A DNA stretch of 64,000 nucleotides, taken from the NCBI RefSeq assembly GCF_900107775.1, contig NZ_FNRF01000001.1, positions 682,001 to 746,000 on the forward strand. Reading direction: 5' to 3'. The number at the start of each line of letters is the position of its first letter. The stretch's first letter is position 1. The DNA is from Xylanibacter ruminicola. GTDB taxonomy: Bacteria > Bacteroidota > Bacteroidia > Bacteroidales > Bacteroidaceae. The translations under genes and the position numbers were made by a program. The notes under the pieces are model-generated. The model did no database searches. It worked only from the letters and a program-made list of their open reading frames with translations, and was not told the origin of the DNA. This document shows, piece after piece, positions 17,465 to 24,075 of the stretch.

Positions 17465-17472
17465 CAAAATTA
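17465..17472 (-). promoter_or_regulatory. -7 element upstream of the structured leader
   Basis: TAATTTTG on the minus strand, overlapping the 3' end of the kinase gene. It would start a transcript near 17459 that runs through the structured element into the lipoprotein gene. No good -33 is visible. Confidence 0.45.
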
Positions 17473-19707
17473 ATCGAAATTCAGGAAACTTAATTGGTCC
17501 AAATTGGTCCAAGTTTTAAAATAGTATGAAAAATCTGTTGTTACGGGTGCTGGTTTAGCTGGGAATTCATGAAGACGATGGACAAAGAGGTTCCAACCTT
17601 CAGTCTTGCTATATGCTTCGACTGAACCATAAGGAATGTAGATTTCTGGATGAGGATGCTCTGTAGGGAATAAATGGGCACTACCGCCAAGCGAACTATA
17701 AGCTGGCGGAACAGACGATTCGCAATAAACTCTCTGGAAGACACAAGCGAAACTCCATGGTCCAATGCTTGTAATCTGAGCGGGAATGGTAACCTCAGGA
17801 CGATTAAACCAATTAAAGCATTCGTCGCTAAGACTCGTTATGCTATTGGGTATAAAGGCTGTAACACTACCTGTAACCATCTGATTGGTAGCAGTTTCTA
17901 TAATGGCATTGCAATCTTCACGACTATCATAAACGGGATTATCGGCACTTATTTCTACCTTACACAGATGATGGTTTCCACCCAATGCTGTCGAGGCAAT
18001 ATGAGTGACGCCAGATGGGATGTAAAACGCGTTAAAGTCGCATTTCAGAAAGGCATTCTCGCCAAGCGTTTCTACAGAGCGAGGCAGTTGTACAGACTTA
18101 AGATTATTGCAAAGTTCGAAAGCACTTGCCTCTATCTCTTTCAAGCCTGTGAAATAGCGCAACTCATCAAAGCTGCGTATAGCCGTATTTCCAGAAAAAG
18201 CACCACCAAGCGAGGTAACAGCCATAGCCTCGTCTATAGACAATTCGCCATCGCCATTACTATCCCAATGACTAACACAGACGGACTTAACTGCCGGATC
18301 GCGAAACTCTATATACTTATGGATATATGGTTTGAGACTCTGCCAAGATTTCTTCTCATTCGTTTCTGTCATATAGAACTCTGGCACAAAGATAGCAGAG
18401 AGTTTGGGGCAGTCAACCAGATGATGAGCACCATCGTTGGTGTTGGGTAATACTGATTCGAAGATGACTGTTTCAAGCTCAGGACACTCTTCCAGTATAT
18501 GGTCGCCTATAGCTACGACACTACTGGGGATGGTTATCATCTGCAGACCTGTATGGCGAAAGGCACTCTGGCGGATAAAACGTACCGTTCGAGGTATGCG
18601 GATTGACTCCAGGTGGGTGCAATCCCAAAAGGCACAAGCATCAATTTCGTTAAGACCAGTAAAGTGTTCCAGTTCTGGGAACGATCGCAACAGCGTGTCC
18701 TTTGTAAACACATCGCCAAGCGACTTTACTGAGGCTGCTTCTTGATAGCTCAGTTCACCATCGTGATCATAATCCCAATGGCTGATGCATTTTTGCTTTG
18801 CCTCAGGGTCCTCGAAGCCAATAATCTCGTGGTTCAGCACTTTCACCTGAAAATTAAGCTCAGCCGTATGTTTCTCTAAATCAGAGGCTTTATGACTTAT
18901 CGCATTCACTTTTGCTATCAAAGCAAAGATGACAACCAGGGCTATCATGGCTGATGCCATAAGCTTGAAATGCCACTTGCGCTGCTGATGAAGGGCGGCA
19001 AGCAGATCGTCCATATTCTGATAGCGTTGATGGATGGGGCGTAGACATCGCTCAGCCACCTTTTTATATATATCCATTTCCAGAAGTATGACTCCCAGCG
19101 AATAGATATCGTTACGAACATCTGGTAGAGCTTTTGTGGCTTGCTCTGGAGCCATATACTTCAATGTGCCAGCAGGTTGTTTCAGTATGGCATGACTATC
19201 GGTATCAGCTAGTCCGAAGTCGATAATCTTCACATAACTGCCGTTGTAGGTAATCATGATGTTTGAGGGCTTCAGATCGCGATGTACCACTTGTTGGTGA
19301 TGAATGTAGGCCAAAGCCTCTGCCAAATCGATAGCTATGCGTTGGCGATCGCTACGACTGGGATTGGCCTCAAGATATTGAGCCAGCGTCTCGCCATCAA
19401 TCCATTCGGCTATGAGGCATCGTTCGTAATGCCCGTCAGCTATCAAAACATCCTCCATACCAATGGCTTGCATGATAGATGGATGCTGCAAGCGCATCAT
19501 AATCTCGAATTCCTTGCGAAGCAACTGTTGATAGGCGGTATCGGATGATAGTTCCTGCTTCAGACATTTGAGCAGAAACCATCGCCCATAGCGTTTGGCT
19601 TTGTACAAACGACAATAGCCCGTAGATGGCAATTCAACCATCTCGGAGAAGGTGGAGCTGAGTCCCTCGAAATCACTTACTATGTAGCTTGAAGCATCAT
19701 CGCTCAT
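17470..19707 (-). CDS. Transmembrane Ser/Thr protein kinase with EF-hand loops and leucine-rich repeats
   Basis: A 745-residue Hanks-type kinase receptor. In the kinase domain the VAIK-type Lys is at ~47 ('WFLLKCL'), the catalytic loop HRDLKPSN at 142-149, DFG at 163-165 and APE at 186-188. There is no glycine-rich GxGxxG loop and the C-lobe after APE is short. A membrane helix is at ~247-266 (KLMASAMIALVVIFALIAKV). The extracytoplasmic part has two perfect 12-residue EF-hand loops, DYDHDGELSYQE (~312-323) and DSNGDGELSIDE (~482-493), each followed by BspA-like LRR_5 repeats ('LESIRIPRTVRFIRQSAF'). The start MSDDASS is used because ATGAGCGATGA overlaps the upstream gene's stop and is preceded by GGAGG. 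It probably senses calcium or a surface ligand. Confidence 0.85.
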   Translation of the reverse strand: MSDDASSYIVSDFEGLSSTFSEMVELPSTGYCRLYKAKRYGRWFLLKCLKQELSSDTAYQQLLRKEFEIMMRLQHPSIMQAIGMEDVLIADGHYERCLIAEWIDGETLAQYLEANPSRSDRQRIAIDLAEALAYIHHQQVVHRDLKPSNIMITYNGSYVKIIDFGLADTDSHAILKQPAGTLKYMAPEQATKALPDVRNDIYSLGVILLEMDIYKKVAERCLRPIHQRYQNMDDLLAALHQQRKWHFKLMASAMIALVVIFALIAKVNAISHKASDLEKHTAELNFQVKVLNHEIIGFEDPEAKQKCISHWDYDHDGELSYQEAASVKSLGDVFTKDTLLRSFPELEHFTGLNEIDACAFWDCTHLESIRIPRTVRFIRQSAFRHTGLQMITIPSSVVAIGDHILEECPELETVIFESVLPNTNDGAHHLVDCPKLSAIFVPEFYMTETNEKKSWQSLKPYIHKYIEFRDPAVKSVCVSHWDSNGDGELSIDEAMAVTSLGGAFSGNTAIRSFDELRYFTGLKEIEASAFELCNNLKSVQLPRSVETLGENAFLKCDFNAFYIPSGVTHIASTALGGNHHLCKVEISADNPVYDSREDCNAIIETATNQMVTGSVTAFIPNSITSLSDECFNWFNRPEVTIPAQITSIGPWSFACVFQRVYCESSVPPAYSSLGGSAHLFPTEHPHPEIYIPYGSVEAYSKTEGWNLFVHRLHEFPAKPAPVTTDFSYYFKTWTNLDQLSFLNFD

Positions 19708-20251
19708 ATCTAATGCCTCCCCGTTTGCCACAAACATAATTGGTTTGTTCCTGATCGCCCTGTTGCAACTGACTAAGATATAGTGGCTCACCTTCGATAA
19801 TCAGACTACAGCAAAAGGTATCGTTTGCTTTCAGACGAGTGTTCTCTGATGCTGTAACCACAAAACGCATATCGCCCTCATAGCGGATATGACACACTCT
19901 GTCAGGTAGCCAATAGAGTGTTAAGCATTCTCCCACAGCAAGGTCGGCATTTACATCCAGATGGCGATTCATGGCCAGATTACTTGGCTCCATGCCATCA
20001 GCAGGAGAGTGCATGCAAAACGCCTGATAGTTCTTGTAACCAATGAACTGGGCTAAGGTATCGAGTGTTCTCACGCTTGGTTCGCCCTCATTGTCTAAGT
20101 AGCCCCACACACGTTTAAGGGTTGTGGCACTAAGCATCTGATGTAATCGCAGAAAGATGCGTTCTCTCAGCTGGTCGAAATCTTTTGGCGTGCGTATCTC
20201 CTGATGAAGCGCTTGCTCAATAGTTTTGCAAAGTAATTCTGTTTGTTTCAT
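19697..20251 (-). CDS. Kinase-associated protein with TLKRVWGY-type helical domain
   Basis: A 184-residue soluble protein. Residues ~5-80 ('TIEQALHQEIRTPKDFDQLRERIFLRLHQMLSATTLKRVWGYLDNEGEPSVRTLDTLAQFIGYKNYQAFC') match a helical, helix-turn-helix-like module that I know from many Bacteroidota hypothetical proteins, often linked to signalling domains. The C-terminal ~100 residues appear beta-rich ('VGECLTLYWLPDRVCHIRYEGDMRFVV') and have no recognised motif. It overlaps the kinase start by 11 nt, implying translational coupling and a joint function. It could be the kinase's substrate or a DNA-binding output; this is inference. Confidence 0.6.
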   Translation of the reverse strand: MKQTELLCKTIEQALHQEIRTPKDFDQLRERIFLRLHQMLSATTLKRVWGYLDNEGEPSVRTLDTLAQFIGYKNYQAFCMHSPADGMEPSNLAMNRHLDVNADLAVGECLTLYWLPDRVCHIRYEGDMRFVVTASENTRLKANDTFCCSLIIEGEPLYLSQLQQGDQEQTNYVCGKRGGIRYER

Positions 20252-20297
20252 TATCTAATCACCACCTGTGACTTTATATGGTTTGACTTTAGGTTGG

Positions 20298-20305
20298 CAA
20301 AGTTA
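20298..20305 (-). promoter_or_regulatory. -7 element of the kinase operon promoter
   Basis: TAACTTTG on the minus strand, about 47 nt before the start of the first gene. A TTTG lies 16 bp upstream, closer than consensus. Confidence 0.5.
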
Positions 20306-20354
20306 ACGATTTTTTCTGAAACAAAGAAATAATTGGCGGAAAAATTGTCTCGGC

Positions 20355-20468
20355 CATCAGGGTAAGTATCTCTGGGAGGTTCTCAAGTACATGGGCATCC
20401 CCGTTGAGGAAATCGACTACAACTTCCCCAAGGGCGATTACTACCCAACAGAGAATCCATTCGCATAA
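20355..20468 (+). pseudogene. 3' remnant of a second isomerase-family gene
   Basis: 38 in-frame codons ending in TAA reproduce the C-terminus of the gene at 14598-16094 (GKYLWEVLKYMGIP, then PTENPFA at the end). They have about 90% nucleotide identity and mostly synonymous changes. Homology begins abruptly near 20355 and continues through the stop into a matching terminator. There is no start codon or upstream coding sequence; the bases just before it belong to the kinase operon's promoter region on the other strand. It is either a decayed tandem copy or a gene end displaced by an integration. Confidence 0.85.
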
Positions 20469-20491
20469 GTCGAATACATTCCCTAAATACC

Positions 20492-20526
20492 AAGCCGCAG
20501 CCCATTTCCGGGTTGCGGCTTATTTT
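20492..20526 (+). terminator. Terminator duplicated with the gene remnant
   Basis: A 12-bp stem AAGCCGCAGCCC / GGGTTGCGGCTT (one G-T pair) with a 6-nt loop. It is homologous to the terminator at 16116-16145. Confidence 0.75.
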
Positions 20527-20545
20527 ATATCGGCAAGAAAGTTCA

Positions 20546-20633
20546 AGTACTTCCGTTGGAGTACTCGAGTACTTTAGTAAGCGTACTGTAGTACTTCCTA
20601 AGGCGTACTGGAGTCATATCTAATAAGTACTCA
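20546..20633. repeat. Tandem 22-bp palindromic array A (AGTACT type)
   Basis: Three 22-bp units start at 20546, 20568 and 20590, with a degenerate fourth at 20612. Dyads are built on AGTACT: the perfect 14-bp palindrome AGTACTCGAGTACT is centred at 20566.5 and GTACTGTAGTAC at 20588.5, exactly 22 bp apart. It lies ~20 bp after the terminator of the isomerase remnant. There are no unique spacers as in CRISPR. Confidence 0.75.
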
Positions 20634-20668
20634 TGTCAGCATTAATGGTGGCATGATTTTTTTGCAAA

Positions 20669-20811
20669 AACCTCTCCACCTTTCACTCAATACCTTTGAA
20701 ACCTTTATATACAAAGCGTTTTAGCCACATGAGAGGTTGGAGCAACCTCTCATCCTCCTCTATCCCCAGTATTTATGCAAGTTTCAGAAGATTTGAGTGA
20801 GAGGTTGAGAG
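20669..20811. repeat. MITE-like inverted-repeat element
   Basis: Imperfect ~20-bp terminal inverted repeats (20669-20690, containing CCTCTCCACCTTTCACTCAA; 20793-20811, TTGAGTGAGAGGTTGAGAG) flank a ~100-bp centre. The centre contains a perfect 9-bp hairpin, GAGAGGTTG/CAACCTCTC (20731-20751), that echoes the terminal sequence. No coding sequence. It may be a small non-autonomous mobile element or a dispersed intergenic repeat. Confidence 0.5.
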
Positions 20812-20864
20812 ATTTCGCAATTATCACCTTAAAATAAGTTGTGATATAATGGTTAAACAAAATG

Positions 20865-20898
20865 AGGGCTGGTATCCGTGTGGAGGAATACCAGCCCT
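20865..20898 (-). terminator. Terminator of the PUL (after the SusE-like gene)
   Basis: A perfect 11-bp inverted repeat AGGGCTGGTAT / ATACCAGCCCT with a 12-nt loop, 30 nt past the SusE-like stop. On the minus strand CATTTTG follows. Confidence 0.75.
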
Positions 20899-20928
20899 TG
20901 ATGTTTCATGGTAGTATAGATGTTTTAT

Positions 20929-22293
20929 TTACTTCGAAAATGTTACCTTGGTAAGCTTGTAACCGTAGCCTACAAGCAGCATACCTCCACGCTCATCTAC
21001 AATTGCCTTGTTGGCTTCGGTGTAGGTGAACTCGAATGGGTTTGGTGTGTCGGCTGTGAGGTCGAACTGAGCTACGATCTGATCCTCGGCATTATCGCCC
21101 CACCAAGGTGTGGTGATACGCAGGGCATGATAGCCATCAGGCATATCGGCCATCTGGTAGTAAACATGCACAGTAGCGCCAACAGGCACAGCAGCCATAT
21201 CGGCAGCTGAGACAGTAACGTTTGCATCGCCCCAGTTAATCTCGATGCCGCCTTCCCAAAGGGTGGTCTCGGCAGGAGCTACATTCTCTACAGCAACCAC
21301 CTTTGTAAGCTTGTAACCGTAGCCTACAAGGAGCATACCTCCACGCTCATCTACAATTGCCTTGTTGGCTTCGGTGTAGGTGAACTCGAATGGGTTTGGT
21401 GTGTCGGCTGTGAGGTCGAACTGAGCTACGATCTGATCCTCGGCATTATCGCCCCACCAAGGTGTGGTGATACGCAAAGCGTGATAGCCATCAGGCATAT
21501 CGACCATTTCGTAAACCAAACGGATGGTAGCGCCTACAGGCACATTAGCCATATCGGCAGCTGAGACAGTAACGTTTGCATCGCCCCAGTTAATCTCGGT
21601 GCTGCCCTCCCAGAGTACAGTCTCCTTTACGCCTGGATCAACATACTCGGTATTGCTAACTGTGAATACACCGCAACCATAACGTGCGCCATCGGCCTCG
21701 ATAACAACAGTGTACTCGCCCTCGGCGATGCTGGGAACAGTAAAGGTAAGTTTTCCGTTTGCAAACGATACGTTGCTAGCCTCCTGCTTGCCCACGAACA
21801 CCTTGGTTACGTTAGCAGCATTGGTGCAATCGATAGTTTTGGTGCTACCGATAGTGAGCCAACGTGATTTGCCGTCGCCGGCCAGTGAGGGATCACCCTC
21901 GGCAGGCAGAACAACGAGCTTGCAGGTACGTGAGGTTTCAAGGCCCTTAGTGGTAGCAGCTACAATCTTTACGATGTGCTCGCCAGCCAGTACAGGTGTG
22001 TCGATAGAAAGACCTTCGGCTACCTGCTCATCGTCGATAAGCCAGGTAACGGTGGTGTATTTAACGGGGGTAACCATTACGTCGAACTGGAAGTTCTGGG
22101 TGCGCTCGATGGTCATGAGCACGCCAGGCTCGCCACCCTTACCTTCGGGGATATCCGTATTCAGGATACGGGGATAATCGTCCTCGCCAGCCGTGAAGAA
22201 CGGATCCTCATCAGATGTGCAAGCTGTATTAGCAGCCATGCCGCAAACCATGAAGAACATGGCGAGATATTTTGATATATTCTTAGTAATCAT
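20929..22293 (-). CDS. SusE/SusF-like surface lipoprotein with duplicated C-terminal domain
   Basis: A 454-residue lipoprotein (lipobox ANTAC, Cys at ~25). The N-terminal part has Ig/PKD-like strands ('MVTPVKYTTVTWLIDDEQVAEG', 'GEHIVKIVAATTKGLE') and an IPT-like middle. Two ~108-residue repeats follow, at ~225-332 and ~343-450. Each starts 'LWEG..EINWGDANVTVSAADM' and contains 'ITTPWWGDNAEDQIVAQFDL' and ends 'GMLLVGYGYKLTKV'. The Trp-rich repeats look like carbohydrate-binding domains. In Sus systems such proteins sit on the cell surface beside SusCD and hold glycans. It is the last gene of the operon, 24 nt after susD. Confidence 0.8.
   Translation of the reverse strand: MITKNISKYLAMFFMVCGMAANTACTSDEDPFFTAGEDDYPRILNTDIPEGKGGEPGVLMTIERTQNFQFDVMVTPVKYTTVTWLIDDEQVAEGLSIDTPVLAGEHIVKIVAATTKGLETSRTCKLVVLPAEGDPSLAGDGKSRWLTIGSTKTIDCTNAANVTKVFVGKQEASNVSFANGKLTFTVPSIAEGEYTVVIEADGARYGCGVFTVSNTEYVDPGVKETVLWEGSTEINWGDANVTVSAADMANVPVGATIRLVYEMVDMPDGYHALRITTPWWGDNAEDQIVAQFDLTADTPNPFEFTYTEANKAIVDERGGMLLVGYGYKLTKVVAVENVAPAETTLWEGGIEINWGDANVTVSAADMAAVPVGATVHVYYQMADMPDGYHALRITTPWWGDNAEDQIVAQFDLTADTPNPFEFTYTEANKAIVDERGGMLLVGYGYKLTKVTFSK
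20951..21124 (-). repeat. Near-identical intragenic repeat, copy 1 (second copy 21305-21478)
   Basis: About 174 bp recur 354 bp further on with a single mismatch seen by eye (C/G at the AGCAGC/AGGAGC site), preserving frame (118 codons). The rest of each repeated domain is more diverged. It indicates recent duplication or gene conversion within the SusE-like gene. Confidence 0.85.
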
Positions 22294-22317
22294 AATGCAA
22301 TTATTTCTTTAAAATTA

Positions 22318-24060
22318 TTACTCGACATTGATATCGCTTGTGTCCCACCAGAGACGCTTGTGCCAATCGTCCTTGCCACCCATGCGCTCGATGGCAGCCT
22401 TGTAGTTCTCGCTGTTGTACTGGTTCTCCAGGATGGGGTAACGCAGGCGATTAGGTGTTGACAGATTAGCATCGTCGTAAGTAAAGTCGGAACGGATAGG
22501 CAACTTTGTACGATCGGCCAGTACAGGATAGTCGGAACGACGCAGGTTAGCCCAAGCCTCAGCAGGGTTCATCATGTGCAGGATGTAAGCCTGAGTGTTG
22601 ATGGCCTCCTTAGCATTGGCAGTAAGCACGCCAGCGTTCATCAAACCATTGATGTAGGCATCGATATCGGCATCGGCAATCTTATCCTTGTTCTGCAGAT
22701 AGTGGTTGTTCATCCAGGCCATCGAAGCCTTGATACCAGCCTTGAAGTGCTCCTCAACGGTACCGTTAACATTCCATCCCTTGAGCTTTGCCTCGGCCAG
22801 CAGGAACTCTACCTCGGCTGAGTTGATGAGTGTACCAGGACATTCGGGCATCTCAAAGTCGATAGAGAGGAATGGACGAATCATACGCGCATTGAAGTTG
22901 TTCTGATCGAAACCAGCCTCGGGATACATTTTTACATACTTCTCGAGTGTAGGAATCTCAGAGTTAGCAGGTGCATTTACCCAATCGCTCCACCAGGCAG
23001 CACCTGGTACACAAGCGGTATAGGTATCAACCTTGTCGAGATAAGCAATAACCTCATCAGTAACATCGATATTCCACTCGCGGTCGGGCTTAATCTCCGA
23101 ACGGTTGGTGTTGATGTAGTGACGACAGATGCGATAAAGGCGTGGATCGTTGTTATCCTTTAAGATATTGAAGAATGTGGAGCAGATAAATGTTGGCGAA
23201 GTAGGATCCTGGCCATACAGAATCTCGCCAAGTGCGTTTACACGGAAATCAAGGTCGCGTGAGCCGTCGTAGAGAGTAAAGGGGCTGTCGGTATAGATAA
23301 TGTAGGCATCGTCGGCCTCAGAAGCGATATAACCGCCATTAGCCGAGAGGGCCATCTCGAACTCCTGCTGAGCCTTAGTAGGGTTCACATCGCTGATGCG
23401 CATAGCAAAGCGCAGGCGCAGGGCATTGGCATACTTACGCCAAGCTGCAGGATCGCCATACAGGCTGGTTACGTCGCCACCAATATTATCGGTGCCAGTA
23501 CCAAGCTGATCTACACAAGCAGCCAACTCATCGAAGAAGAAGTTATAAATCTCCTCCTGAGTATCGTACTTAGGATTAGAAATACCTTTAACAAAGCCTA
23601 AACCAGCCTCGGTACAAGGAATATCGCCATAGGTATCGGTAAGAACCGACATGAGGTAAACACGGTGAATGCGCAGAGCGGCATTGGTGTTTGGCATATC
23701 CTCAGAATTTGCGATGGCATCTACAATATTCTTGATAGCCACAGCATAGTACTGGTCCCAAATCAGGCGCATCTGATCGTCCTGTGCATGTACGCTACCA
23801 GCATAGTTGCTAACGTTCCATCCACCTGCGAAGTGCTGTGTAAAACCAGTAATGTAGCTACGATAGGTGTCCATCAGTCCGAAGTCGCCATAGGTCTGCA
23901 GCAATGCTGTAGTGAGCTGGGCGCTTGGAGCAATCGATGACGCCTTGGTCTCGTCGGTATTGAGCTCCTCCATGTAACTATCGCTGCAAGATGCAGTAGC
24001 CAGGAAGGTACAGCCAACCATACCAGCGAAAAGGGTTTTCTTAATATATTTGGTAATCAT
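22318..24060 (-). CDS. susD: SusD/RagB-family nutrient-binding lipoprotein
   Basis: A 580-residue surface lipoprotein (signal ending ATASCSD). It has the helical TPR-like SusD architecture: 'LQTYGDFGLMDTYRSYITGFTQHFAGGWN', 'VYLMSVLTDTYGDIPCTEA', 'WRKYANALRLRFAMRISDVNP', 'SAEVEFLLAEAKLKGWNVNGT' and 'AWANLRRSDYP'. It forms the lid over the SusC channel and binds the glycan. It lies 15 nt after susC and 24 nt before the SusE-like gene. The group (SusD-like_2) is common in PULs; the bound glycan is inferred only from the neighbouring GH5 and GH36. Confidence 0.95.
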   Translation of the reverse strand: MITKYIKKTLFAGMVGCTFLATASCSDSYMEELNTDETKASSIAPSAQLTTALLQTYGDFGLMDTYRSYITGFTQHFAGGWNVSNYAGSVHAQDDQMRLIWDQYYAVAIKNIVDAIANSEDMPNTNAALRIHRVYLMSVLTDTYGDIPCTEAGLGFVKGISNPKYDTQEEIYNFFFDELAACVDQLGTGTDNIGGDVTSLYGDPAAWRKYANALRLRFAMRISDVNPTKAQQEFEMALSANGGYIASEADDAYIIYTDSPFTLYDGSRDLDFRVNALGEILYGQDPTSPTFICSTFFNILKDNNDPRLYRICRHYINTNRSEIKPDREWNIDVTDEVIAYLDKVDTYTACVPGAAWWSDWVNAPANSEIPTLEKYVKMYPEAGFDQNNFNARMIRPFLSIDFEMPECPGTLINSAEVEFLLAEAKLKGWNVNGTVEEHFKAGIKASMAWMNNHYLQNKDKIADADIDAYINGLMNAGVLTANAKEAINTQAYILHMMNPAEAWANLRRSDYPVLADRTKLPIRSDFTYDDANLSTPNRLRYPILENQYNSENYKAAIERMGGKDDWHKRLWWDTSDINVE

Positions 24061-24075
24061 AATAACTGATGCTAA

